Of a stretch of 64,000 nt of DNA, positions 53,101 to 64,000 are shown in pieces. Origin of the DNA: Bostrychus sinensis. Taxonomy: Eukaryota; Chordata; Actinopteri; Gobiiformes; Eleotridae. The translations under genes were made by a program, and so were the position numbers. A model generated the notes under the pieces. It did no database searches. It was not told the origin of the DNA and worked only from the letters and a program-made list of their open reading frames with translations. Location of the stretch: positions 239,992 through 303,991 of the forward strand of contig CM036254.1 of the NCBI GenBank assembly GCA_020698575.1, written 5' to 3'. How positions within the stretch are numbered: the stretch's first letter is position 1; every line of letters begins with the position of its first letter.

Positions 53101-54834
53101 GTCTCCTCTGTCCTCGTCCTCTGTCCTCGTCCTCTGTCCTCGTCCTCTGTCCTCTGTCCTCGTCCTCTGTCCTCGTCCTCTGTCTTCGTCCTCTGTCCTC
53201 TGTCCTCGTCCTCTGTCCTCTGTCCTCGTCCTCTGTCCTCGTCCTCTGTCCTCGTCCTCTGTCCTCGTCCTCTGTCCTCTGTCCTCTGTCCTCGTCCTCT
53301 GTCTTCGTCCTCTGTCCTCGTCCTCTGTCCTCGTCCTCTGTCCTCGTCCTCTGTCCTCTGTCCTCGTCCTCTGTCCTCGTCCTCTGTCCTCGTCCTCTGT
53401 CCTCGTCCTCTGTCCTCTGTCCTCGTCCTCTGTCCTCGTCCTCTGTCTTCGTCCTCTGTCCTCTGTCCTCGTCCTCTGTCCTCTGTCCTCGTCCTCTGTC
53501 CTCGTCCTCTGTCCTCGTCCTCTGTCCTCGTCCTCTGTCCTCTGTCCTCTGTCCTCGTCCTCTGTCTTCGTCCTCTGTCCTCGTCCTCTGTCCTCGTCCT
53601 CTGTCCTCTGTCCTCTGTCCTCGTCCTCTGTCCTCTGTCCTCCTCTGTCCTCTGTCCTCCTCTGCCCTCTGTCCTCCTCTGTCCTCTGTCCTCTGTCCTC
53701 GTCCTCTGTCCTCTGTCCTCCTCTGTCCTCGTCTCCTCTGTCCTCTGTCCTCATCCTCTGTCCTCTGTCCTCTGTCCTCGTCCTCTGTCCTCTGTCCTCC
53801 TCTGTCCTCGTCCTCTGTCCTCCTCTGTCCTCGTCTCCTCTGTCCTCTGTCCTCGTCCTCTGTCCTCCTCTGTCCTTGTCCTCTGTCCTCCTCTGTCCTC
53901 TGTCCTCGTCTCCTCTGTCCTCGTCCTCTGTCCTCGTCCTCTGTCCTCGTCCTCTGTCCTCTGTCCTCGTCCTCTGTCCTCGTCCTCTGTCTTCGTCCTC
54001 TGTCCTCTGTCCTCGTCCTCTGTCCTCTGTCCTCGTCCTCTGTCCTCGTCCTCTGTCCTCGTCCTCTGTCCTCGTCCTCTGTCCTCTGTCCTCTGTCCTC
54101 GTCCTCTGTCTTCGTCCTCTGTCCTCGTCCTCTGTCCTCGTCCTCTGTCCTCGTCCTCTGTCCTCTGTCCTCGTCCTCTGTCCTCGTCCTCTGTCCTCGT
54201 CCTCTGTCCTCGTCCTCTGTCCTCTGTCCTCGTCCTCTGTCCTCGTCTTCTGTCTTCGTCCTCTGTCCTCTGTCCTCGTCCTCTGTCCTCTGTCCTCGTC
54301 CTCTGTCCTCGTCCTCTGTCCTCGTCCTCTGTCCTCTGTCCTCTGTCCTCGTCCTCTGTCTTCGTCCTCTGTCCTCGTCCTCTGTCCTCGTCCTCTGTCC
54401 TCGTCCTCTGTCTTCGTCCTCTGTCCTCGTCCTCTGTCCTCGTCCTCTGTCCTCGTCCTCTGTCCTCGTCCTCTGTCCTCTGTCCTCTGTCCTCTGTCCT
54501 CGTCCTCTGTCTTCGTCCTCTGTCCTCGTCCTCTGTCCTCTGTCCTCTGTCCTCGTCCTCTGTCCTCCTCTGTCCTCTGTCCTCGTCCTCTGTCCTCGTC
54601 CTCTGTCCTCCTCTGTCCTCTGTCCTCCTCTGTCCTCTGTCCTCTGTCCTCGTCCTCTGTCCTCTGTCCTCTGTCCTCTGTCCTCTGTCCTCGTCCTCTG
54701 TCCTCGTCCTCTGTCCTCCTCTGTCCTCGTCCTCTGTCCTCTGTCCTCGTCCTCTGTCCTCGTCCTCTGTCCTCCTCTGTCCTCGTCCTCTGTCCTCTGT
54801 CCTCCTCTGTCCTCTGTCCTCGTCCTCTGTCCTC
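50166..54834 (+). repeat. Giant pyrimidine-rich minisatellite, 4.7 kb
   Basis: Basic units TCCTCTG (7 bp), TCCTCG (6 bp) and TACCTCC mix. The left third is rich in TACCTCC and GTCTCCTCTG, the right part in TCGTCCTCTG. The plus strand is almost purine-free except for G. Two adjacent blocks of about 0.8 kb are near-identical (see findings). Frames of up to 1,589 codons are by-products of the absence of stop triplets in this alphabet. Confidence 0.97.
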
Positions 54835-55364
54835 TTCATGACACGTTTACAGAGATTGTTTTCTGCCTGAAGGTAAAAAGTTTTTTAAGTTTATTGTTTT
54901 CTAAAAAAACATAAAAACTGCACAAATTAAACTGTGGCAGGTAAAAACAGGAACGGAGCTGTGCTGCTCTCTAGTGGTGAACTCAGGTCTAGCATTTGGT
55001 TTCATTACAAGTACAACTTTTTACTTTTTATGCAAAAAGTCAGAGGCTTTTTGTATTTCTTTGTTTTATTTATGTTTTATTAATAAGAGAATAAACAGAA
55101 CAGTTTCTTTAACCTGTGTGGACTCAGCTGCCACAGATTCAACATCAGACCAAAGTGGTTTCATTCCAGGGAGCGCTGAGGGCCTCGTACAAACACAAAC
55201 TGCTCACAGGCACTTTGGGCATAAGTTTTACTCCAGATGCCCTCCCACAACCACACATTAGTTCAGGAGAAATGTTCTGCTGCCACCAACTCCTGGCTTC
55301 CATCTTTTCTTCCGTAAAGCAAGAGCCGTCTTAGACAAATATGAACCCAAACTACCAGCGACAA
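54835..55364. other. No gene seen
   Basis: Single-copy sequence between two arrays. Short frames only. Confidence 0.35.
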
Positions 55365-55993
55365 TATCATCATCATCATCATAACAACAATAACAACAAC
55401 AACAACAACAATGATAACAACAACAATAATAATAATAATAACAATAATAATAACAACAACAACAACAATAATAATAATAACAATAATAACAATAATAATA
55501 ACAATAATAATAACAACAACAATAACAATAATAATAATAACAACAATAATAATAACAATAATAACAATAATAATAATAACAACAATAATAATAACAATAA
55601 TAACAATAATAATAATAACAACAATGATAATAATAACAATAATAATAATAACAATAACAACAATAATAATAATAACAATAATAATAACAATAATAATAAC
55701 AACAACAACAATAATATAACAATAACAACAACAACAATAATAACAATAATAATAACAATAACAACAACAATAATAATAATAATAACAACAATAATAATAT
55801 TAATAATAATAATAATAACAACAATAATAATAATATCAATAATAATAATAATAACAATAATAACAATAATAATAATAACAATAATAATAATAACAATAAT
55901 AATAATATCTATAATAATAATAATAACAATAATAATAATAATAATAACAATAATAACAATAATAATAATAATAATAACAATAATAATAATAAT
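55365..55993 (+). repeat. AAC/AAT trinucleotide array
   Basis: About 210 triplets of AAC and AAT with rare GAT. The apparent poly-Asn, poly-Leu and Ile frames have no coding value. Confidence 0.95.
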
Positions 55994-56009
55994 GACTGAC
56001 AGAGGCGTG

Positions 56010-56135
56010 GCAGCCATTCTGTGCCAGCACAGTCGTTCAGGTAAGGTGGGGGAAGTGTCTTGCTCATGGACACAGTGGCAGTACAAACTGGGGAGAGTGG
56101 GTGGGATTTGAACCACCAACCTTCTGGTTACCTCT
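56010..56135 (-). mobile_element. tRNA-derived SINE head
   Basis: On the minus strand CAGAAGGTTGGTGGTTCAAA followed by TCCC is a tRNA-like B-box region. The sequence after it (CTCCCCAGTTTGTACTGCC) fits the 5' part of a fish SINE. The 3' end is not visible because the trinucleotide array adjoins it. Confidence 0.5.
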
Positions 56136-56542
56136 GGGTAACTGAACGATTGATTTGGTTTTACTTTCGTCCCTGACAGATCCAGTGAATTTTCTGCGAT
56201 GGGTTCAGTTTTGTGATCCACTGGAATCGTTTTGTTTCGTTCATATTCTTACTTTTATCTTCTCTCAGAGACCTGTACTTTCCGTAGTTTTATTACAAAA
56301 ACGACGGGCGATGTGAACATGGTGTGTCACATTTCGTACTCAACTTTATTTATAAAGCACTTTAAACACAACACAATAAATAAAAACACAACAAAGAACA
56401 ATCCATGTAAAGAGATAAAAGAACAGAGACTTTAGACTACAAAAACAAAAGTAAATCAATAATAAATGAAAACAATAAAAACAATAAAAGTCAACTTCTC
56501 AAACTGAGGTAAAACCAAAGTGAAAAGCTGAGCCGAGCTCAG

Positions 56543-56627
56543 ACCCGAGAGAGGGCGGGGCCGACCCGAGAGAGGGCGGGGCCAACCTGAGAGAGGGCGG
56601 GGCCGACCCCGCCCTCTCTCGGGTCGG
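56543..56627. repeat. GC-rich 23-bp repeat ending in a hairpin
   Basis: Three direct copies of GAGAGAGGGCGGGGCC are followed by the reverse complement. Arms 56582-56602 and 56607-56627 pair over 21 bp with two mismatches and a 4-nt loop. Confidence 0.85.
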
Positions 56628-56771
56628 ACCCGCACACACACAGGAAAAGAGTACGGGCCCCAGAGTCACGAGCATATCTTCTGACGATCAGAGCTCACCG
56701 TGTCCTGGCCTCGTGCGCACTAACCATGTTTAACACAGTGTTCACATCTCAGTCTGTGTACCGCGAGAGCA

Positions 56772-57920
56772 GGTGAACGGTGATGGTCACTGCTACAGTC
56801 AGCTCTTTCAGGTGAACGGTGATGGTCACTGCTACAGTCGGCTCTTTCAGGTGAACAGTGATGGTCACTGCTACAGTCGGCTCTTTCAGGTGAACGGTGA
56901 TGGTCACTGCTACAGTCGGCTCTTTCAGGTGAACGGTGATGGTCACTGCTACAGTCGGCTCTTTCAGGTGAACGGTGATGGTCACTGCTACAGTCGGCTC
57001 TTTCAGGTGAACGGTGATGGTCACTGCTACAGAGTCGGCTCTTTCAGGTGAACGGTGATGGTCACTGCTACAGTCAGCTCTTTCAGGTGAATGGTGATGG
57101 TCACTGCTACAGAGTCGGCTCTTTCAGGTGAACAGTGATGGTCACTGCTACAGAGTCGGCTCTTTCAGGTGAACAGTGATGGTCACTGCTACAGTCGGCT
57201 CTTTCAGGTGAACGGTGATGGTCACTGCTACAGTCGGCTCTTTCAGGTGAACGGTGATGGTCACTGCTACAGTCGGCTCTTTCAGGTGAACGGTGATGGT
57301 CACTGCTACAGTCGGCTCTTTCAGGTGAACAGTGATGGTCACTGCTACAGTCGGCTCTTTCAGGTGAACGGTGATGGTCACTGCTACAGAGTCGGCTCTT
57401 TCAGGTGAACGGTGATGGTCACTGCTACAGAGTCGGCTCTTTCAGGTGAACAGTGATGGTCACTGCTACAGTCGGCTCTTTCAGGTGAACGGTGATGGTC
57501 ACTGCTACAGTCGGCTTTCAGGTGAACGGTGATGGTCACTGCTACAGTCGGTTCTTTCAGGTGAACGGTGATGGTCACTGCTACAGTCGGCTCTTTCAGG
57601 TGAACGGTGATGGTCACTGCTACAGTCGGCTCTTTCAGGTGAACAGTGATGGTCACTGCTACAGAGTCGGCTCTTTCAGGTGAACGGTGATGGTCACTGC
57701 TACAGTCGGCTCTTTCAGGTGAACGGTGATGGTCACTGCTACAGTCGGCTCTTTCAGGTGAACGGTGATGGTCACTGCTACAGTCGGCTCTTTCAGGTGA
57801 ACGGTGATGGTCACTGCTACAGTCGGCTCTTTCAGGTGAACGGTGATGGTCACTGCTACAGTCAGCTCTTTCAGGTGAACAGTGATGGTCACTGCTACAG
57901 TCGGCTCTTTCAGGTGAACG
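56772..57920 (+). repeat. Second 39-bp minisatellite, about 29 copies
   Basis: Units contain GTGAACGGTGATGGTCACTG and CTACAGTCGGCTCTTTCA. A CAGAGTCGG variant of 41 bp recurs every few units and shifts the frame. It is unrelated in sequence to the 39-bp array at 20266. Confidence 0.96.
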
Positions 57921-60640
57921 GTGAGAGCCGCTCCCATCTGCGAGACGTTTTGTTTTTATAAAAGGATCTTTTCAAAAACAGGGCAGATAAAAACAGAGAA
58001 GAAACCGAATCAGCCTCTGAGCTGAGGCAGTGCCTCCAAACCTGCCCTGAAAAATAAAAGTTAAACATTACAGTTACATACTTATTTATTTTTTATTAGG
58101 TTGTATATTTATGATAAAGTTTTTTGAGTTTTAAGCTCAGCTGTTGCTGTTGTTTTTACTTTTTACTGCTGAATAAAGCCCTGCTTTTTGTTAGAGATGT
58201 GTGTTTAAATTAAAGTAAAAATGTGTTTTTTATGTTTAAGTGTAGTTGTGTTTATGTGCTGTGTGGAGTGGAGAGGTTCTGTGAGGAAGTCAGGTCACTG
58301 GGAAGTTTCAAAGCAACGCAAATCTTTATTCTTCATTACAATCCATGTATTTATTTATATGAGCACACAACACAACTCATTTGTCAAAACTGCACTAAAT
58401 ATGTCTGAAATATAAAAGATAAAGTTGGTAAAATGAAGAGCCGTTAGGAGCCAAAAGAGCCGCTCTTTTGGGTGTGAGCCAAACCTGAAGGAGCCACATT
58501 CTAACGTTAGCAAAGAAATGTAAAGCTCTGCTAAACCTCAGAGTTCATATGAATCTGTATAAACCTAACTCTGCAGTAAATGTTCAGGAAAGTGTGCAGT
58601 ATGATATTATTCAGCTGAGGAGGCGGAGCTCTGACCAATAGACCCTTCTCACACAGCGTCATCTGATCACGTGATTTCCACGGAGCGGCCATGTTGGATG
58701 GCAAAAGCCGGTTGTCACGGCCAGATTTGGATCCGTCCTGCTGTCTGTAGCCTAACAAATTAAATTAGTTTTACTCATCAAAAATAGTTTAATGTGTCCT
58801 GTATCTGTGATGGTATCTGCCAGCTGTGTTTTGAAGTAAAAAAGTTAATGTTGCACTGTTTGACAAAGTTTATTCTTTAAAAAAGTCACATAAAAGATCG
58901 CTCCTGCTGTAATCGTCAAATAAAGTAAAAACTGATCTGAGGTCAGTTCTTACTGTCTGCTCAGGTTTATTAGCAGGGAAACACCGACATTTAGCAAACT
59001 GGAGAGACAAAGAAAATACAACGTTCAGGAACAGCTTGGTATTTGTTCATTTCTGCCTGAGGATATGGAGATTACAGGATTATTTTCACAACATGGAATA
59101 CTTTGATGGAAATACATCTGGATATTTACTGTGGATTTATACGAACTGACTGAGCGTTGTCCTGGATTGGACTGGTTTTGGACAGAACCAGTGTTCAAAG
59201 GTAAAAAGTCTGTTTTTTCGGTTTGGGCACTGAGGAATCGTCATTAATTACACAGATGTCCTATTTTAAGCATAAAGTTAACTTAATTCCCATTTTGTAC
59301 AGAACATAAACTTTCTAACGATGTATATCATGCCTGTATTGACAAAATAATAACTGTGCAAATTATGTTTTCGCGGAGTTTCTTTCTGAATCTGGTCGCC
59401 GCTAGCTTGAATGAGGTTAAACAAATATAAATCCTAATTCTCCATATCTCAGCAAATTTGCCACTTTTTAAGGCTTTAAATTTTGATTTATAATTTTAGA
59501 CTTGTAAACCTCTGAGGAAAGCCTGCTTTATTGAAGTATTTATGTTGCCTTTTCACTGCTCACATGGACAACAGTTGTTTAGGGCACTTTCCACACTAAA
59601 GCTCTGGCACCGTCCTGACACTAAATATTTTTATTCCTCTAAGGAGCTCTCTGCCTCTTGTGAGCTTTTAACTGTGCCCCTCTAAAGTGAGATTGTTGAC
59701 TGATTGACTAAATAATTAAATGTTTATTAATTAAACGTAAACGTTGTGTTATTCCAAAGTGGATTGTGTGTTGAAGGCTGGTAAACAGTAATTTTGACAT
59801 CATATGGGTCTGAAGCATCGACAAGTGAACATTTCTCTAAATATCGCTGTCTGACCTGAACACTTAACGTTCAGTATTGAAACGGTGTAGAAAGTGGTAA
59901 ATATGAACTCAATTTCTATGAACGATCACTAATCGCTGCACCGGCCTTTTGCATCCAAAATGGCGGCGTCAACAAACCAAGTCACGTGACTGAGAACGTT
60001 CTATACATGAGCAGGATTTCTTCTTCCCAGGTTTTTCTCAGTAAATACTGATGCACTGCCCCCTACAGGCCAGGTTTGTTACTGCTCCCTACAGGGCCCC
60101 CTGTGGTTACGCAAGCACACTGCAGGTGGTGCATGGAGTTATTTCTTCATAAGAAAAGATGATGTCATTATCTTCATTTCCAACCCCTGGAACTGAAAAA
60201 CAAACAAGCTCAGGTGTCGACAAACAAAAGGAGGTGAAACCGCTTAAAATAGTTACATTTTATTCTAAATAGTTTGTTTAAAAGGGGGGTAATTCAAATT
60301 ATGATAAATATTTTTGATTTGATTTTTTTTTTTTTTTTCTTAGTAATGTAAATTTCTTGTTTTTGTAGCAAATTTATTATGAAACATGTAAAATGTATTT
60401 ATGTATAATATATATATGTATAAACATGTTAAGTTAATGTAATAGATTATTGATATTTAAAGGCTTTTTTTTATTTAATTTTTTTATCTTGCATTTAATT
60501 TCAAAGCAAACAATGCAGGTGAGTTTGTGTTGATCCTAACCACTGTGAGTGAGGGGGACTCGTGACACGACCGAAAAGCCCAAAGGTACACGAGACAAAA
60601 ACTGCTGGGAACCACTGGGGTCAGAGGTCATTATACCTGG
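57921..60640. other. Mostly unassigned region
   Basis: No convincing coding frame. It contains a short perfect hairpin (CCAAAAGAGC and GCTCTTTTGG, near 58456-58476). Segments near 58655-58710 and 59945-59995 are imperfect inverted copies sharing TCACGTGA, TTGGAT and CAAAA, which may mark an old transposon of about 1.3 kb. Confidence 0.3.
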
Positions 60641-60689
60641 TCATTTCTGATGGTACTTATTATAAGATTCATTTAGGAGTTTATAGGTT

Positions 60690-60940
60690 AAGGTCCTCCC
60701 TGTGTTACCCTGGCTTCTCTCCGACTTCCTCCCAAACACATGCAGTGTTGGGGTGAAGTGGTGACTGGTCTAAATGCCCCCTCGTGAGTGAATGTGAGAG
60801 TGAATGTTCGTCTCTGTGTCAGCCCTGAGACTCTGGCCCCAGGCTGCACCCCGCCTAGGGCCCAAAGTTACTGGGATGGGCTCCAGCACCGCGACCCCAA
60901 ACCGCAATAAGCCCAAGAAAATGAATGAATGAATAAATTA
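60690..60940 (+). mobile_element. SINE body and 3' tail
   Basis: CACCCCGCCTAGGGCCCAAA, TGGGATGGGCTCCAGCACCG and CGACCCCAAACCGCAATAAG end in AAAATGAATGAATGAATAAA. This is the same 3' module as at 49893-50022, in the opposite orientation. Confidence 0.7.
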
Positions 60941-61212
60941 AGCAGCAGCGCTCTACTGGTTATAAACGGTACTGCAGTCAAAATCAAAACAATGGTCTCT
61001 TTTCTGATTGGACGATCGATGATGGAGATTTAGAACCAAAGCAAAATCTGTAAACAAAAACAACTTATTTAATATATTTACTTGTTAATAACTCAGCTGT
61101 ACCACTGTTCTCAGTGAAACTAATGTTAGATTTAAACATTTACCTCACATCTGGGACACATGTAATGTAAATATAAACTGCTCATAGCAACTTTAAACAA
61201 TAACAACAACAG

Positions 61213-61243
<31 letters not shown>

Positions 61244-61380
61244 GCCAGTGGTTACTTATGAGGGACCAAAACGGCCAAATCAATCAATAAATAAATTAAT
61301 ATATAAATGCTTTCTTTGACAAATAATTATTTAAAAAGGACAACAAATGCTGAAATAAAATAAAAAAATGTTTTTAATGA

Positions 61381-61690
61381 AGATGCAAGTTTTGGTTAAA
61401 ATAAATGAATAAAAGCCTGTATTTATTTCTATATTTTATTTGTGCTTTAATTTATTTTTGCTTTATTTAATTGTCACTGAAATGCAAATGAAGGGGGCAA
61501 TGACACTGCAGGACACGCCCCCTTCATTTGCATTTTGGTGAAAGAAAATCACTCAATAAATGTGGGAATAGATAAAGGAGGAAAATAAATAACTAAATAA
61601 AGCAGAAACTAAATAAAGCAAATATAGAAATTAATACTGAAAGAGAATAATTATAGGCCTTCATTTATAGATTTAAGCCCAAACTTACAT
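61381..61690. mobile_element. Fold-back element with paired octamer motifs
   Basis: AT-rich inverted arms surround a perfect inner inverted repeat (AAATGCAAATGAAGGGGGC at 61480-61498 and its complement at 61517-61535, 18-nt loop). ATGCAAAT and ATTTGCAT, the POU-factor octamer, occur once in each arm (61482-61489 and 61526-61533). It is probably a MITE; the outer ends are not resolved. Confidence 0.6.
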
Positions 61691-61779
61691 CTAAATTAAA
61701 ACAAAGATATACTTTTATTTCTGCATCGTGCTGTTTAAACAATAATTAGAGAGCAGGTTATTAATGAGCTGACACTTTA

Positions 61780-62360
61780 CTCCGCGGCGGGTTAGGAGCT
61801 GTAGAATGCGCGTGAGGCTGAGCGTCTCGCGCCCTGAGCCGAGCCGCTCGCGCGGAGTTCGGGGGGAGGCGTTGTTCCTCTGAATTTGTTCCCTCTGCAG
61901 CATCAGTAGCTCAGGCTCGCGCAGCTCCCGTACCGCGCTGCGAGCCTCACCTGAGACCACCGCTCGGCGCGCGCTCACCGCCCTCGCCTCACCGCACGCA
62001 GACCCGCAGCGCAGCCCGCGGGGGACGCACACGCACGCGGGGCTCGGAGGTAGGTGACCGCGGCCCCCGGGGGTCAGCGCGGAGCCCGGGGTTAGCTGCG
62101 CACATCCGGCCGCGGCTGCTAACTCCCAGCTCCGCGCAGAGCGCAGGGAACGGGGCGGTTTTTCAGCCTCAAAACGCGCGGAAAATGGCAGAATTTGTGC
62201 GTAACGCGGGCGGCAGCGGGGCCGGAGGCGGATGCGCGTCGGGAAAGCGCGCGGTGTGGCGGAAAGGCGACGTTTTTGAGGCAGAAAAGCGAAGCAGCGT
62301 CACGTTTTCTCCGCGTTTTAACGGGAGCAGGATTTTACAACTGCGCATGCGCGGACAGCT
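61780..62360 (+). promoter_or_regulatory. CpG island with probable first exon of an unseen gene
   Basis: Dense CpG over about 580 bp contrasts sharply with AT-rich surroundings. On the plus strand GGGGCTCGGAG|GTAGGTGAC at 62049/62050 is a good splice donor, suggesting a non-coding first exon ending at 62049. There is no TATA box. The frames across it are uninformative. The gene body would lie beyond the right edge, after the 11-bp array. Confidence 0.55.
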
Positions 62361-62395
62361 CGGCTCGCTCCGCTGGAACAACAACATCAGGATTA

Positions 62396-64000
62396 ACCTG
62401 GACTAAACCTGGACTAAACCTGGTCTAAACCAGGACTAAACCTGGACTAAACCTGGACTAAACCTGGTCTAAACCAGGACTAAACCTGGTCTAAACCAGG
62501 ACTAAACCTGGTCTAAAACCTGGACTAAACCTGGTCTAAACCTGGTCTAAACCTGGTCTAAACCAGGACTAAACCTGGTCTAAAACCTGGACTAAACCTG
62601 GTCTAAACCAGGACTAAACCTGGTCTAAACCAGGACTAAACCTGGACTAAACCTGGACTAAACCAGGACTAAACCTGGTCTAAACCAGGACTAAACCTGG
62701 TCTAAACCAGGACTAAACCTGGTCTAAAACCTGGACTAAACCTGGTCTAAACCAGGACTAAACCTGGACTAAACCAGGACTAAACCTGTGCTAAACCAGG
62801 ACTAAACCTGGACTAAACCTGGACTAAACCAGGACTAAACCTGGTCTAAACCAGGACTAAACCTGGTCTAAACCAGGACTAAACCTGGTCTAAAACCTGG
62901 ACTAAACCAGGTCTAAACCAGGACTAAACCTGGACTAAACCTGGACTAAACCAGGACTAAACCTGGTCTAAACCAGGACTAAACCTGGTCTAAACCAGGA
63001 CTAAACCTGGTCTAAAACCTGGACTAAACCTGGTCTAAACCAGGACTAAACCTGGACTAAACCAGGACTAAACCTGTGCTAAACCAGGACTAAACCTGGA
63101 CTAAACCTGGTCTAAACCAGGACTAAACCTGGTCTAAACCTGGACTAAACCTGGACTAAACCTGGTCTAAACCTGGTCTAAACCTGGACTAAACCTGGTC
63201 TAAACCAGGACTAAACCTGGTCTAAACCAGGACTTAACCTGGTCTAAAACCTGGACTAAACCTGGTCTAAACCAGGACTAAACCTGGACTAAACCTGGAC
63301 TAAACCTGGACTAAACCTGGACTAAACCTGGACTAAACCAGGACTAAACCTGTGCTAAACCAGGTCTAAACCTGGACTAAACCAGGTCTAAACCTGGACT
63401 AAACCTGGACTAAACCAGGTCTAAACCAGGACTAAACCAGGTCTAAACCTGGTCTAAACCTGGACTAAACCTGGACTAAACCAGGTCTAAACCTGGTCTA
63501 AACCTGGACTAAACCTGGACTAAACCTGGTCTAAACCAGGACTAAACCAGGACTAAACCTGGTCTAAACCAGGACTAAACCAGGTCTAAACCAGGTCTAA
63601 ACCAGGTCTAAACCAGGACTAAACCTGGTCTAAACCAGGACTAAACCAGGACTAAACCAGGTCTAAACCAGGTCTAAACCAGGACTAAACCAGGTCTAAA
63701 CCAGGACTAAACCAGGACTAAACCTGGACTAAACCTGGACTAAACCTGGTCTAAACCTGGTCTAAACCTGGACTAAACCAGGACTAAACCTGGACTAAAC
63801 CAGGACTAAACCTGGACTAAACCTGGACTAAACCAGGACTAAACCTGGACTAAACCAGGACTAAACCTGGTCTAAACCAGGACTAAACCTGGTCTAAACC
63901 AGGACTAAACCTGGTCTAAACCAGGTCTAAACCAGGACTAAACCAGGTCTAAACCAGGTCTAAACCAGGTCTAAACCAGGACTAAACCAGGTCTAAACCA
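62396..64000 (+). repeat. Second array of the 11-bp unit, runs off the window
   Basis: Units GGACTAAACCT, GGTCTAAACCA and GGTCTAAACCT mix CCTGG and CCAGG junctions, with occasional 12-bp TAAAACC variants. It shares its unit with 44931-48957 but has a different phase of variants: TGG junctions dominate here. About 145 copies are visible. Confidence 0.96.

Noticed and set aside
50072..54870. Very long open frames of up to 1,589 codons
   Set aside because: They are Leu-Ser-Cys-Pro strings produced by a pyrimidine repeat that lacks stop triplets in every frame; there is no domain, no unique sequence and no splice structure.
55341..56221. Poly-Asn, poly-Leu and poly-Ile proteins
   Set aside because: They are translations of an AAC/AAT triplet array.

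Overview
The window looks like teleost fish genomic DNA. The evidence is intron-containing genes of the fish-expanded NLR family (FISNA-NACHT-LRR-B30.2, usually annotated NLRC3-like or NLRP12-like), fish-type LINE, hAT and tRNA-SINE remnants, and vertebrate splice and poly(A) signals. Nothing prokaryotic was seen. About a third or more of the window is tandem repeat (roughly twenty arrays, units from 3 to 39 bp), which would suit a repeat-rich, perhaps subtelomeric, region; that location is inference.

Layout. 0-6 kb: a hAT transposase relic, a 27-bp and a 34-bp minisatellite, and a broken LINE. 6.2-13.9 kb: NLR copy A on the plus strand, a pseudogene with two 1-nt insertions in its NACHT exon. 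14-28 kb: the spacer, holding a hAT-like MITE, a probable solo LTR inside a hexanucleotide array, a 39-bp and a 16-bp minisatellite, and a 5'-truncated L2-type LINE. 28.4-44.9 kb: NLR copy B on the minus strand, whose exons join into one open frame of about 1,375 codons. Its introns hold a 2.6-kb minisatellite, a long-TIR transposon and a SINE. 44.9-49 kb: a 4-kb array of an 11-bp unit, then a candidate 5' UTR exon of copy B. 49.6-57.9 kb: a hAT MITE with a perfect 8-bp target duplication, a SINE tail, a 4.7-kb pyrimidine-rich array, AAC/AAT repeats and a second, unrelated 39-bp minisatellite. 58-64 kb: mostly unannotated sequence, a fold-back element with paired octamer motifs, a CpG-rich probable promoter with a first-exon donor on the plus strand, and a second array of the 11-bp unit that runs off the window.

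How the parts relate. Copies A and B form a tail-to-tail inverted duplication with arms of about 7.5 and 9 kb and a 14-kb spacer. Their exon order and intron phases match one for one, so nearly every size difference can be assigned to a single event: an in-frame exon fusion and two frameshifts in A; a 33-bp triplication before the Walker A loop and a 7-residue repeat expansion inside the SPRY domain in B; and large differences in intronic minisatellite length. Copy B also has three tandem, phase 2-2 N-terminal exons rich in Pro-Gly. The family predicts a cytosolic pattern-recognition protein. The sequence-level novelty is that minisatellite growth reaches into its coding exons and across a splice donor.
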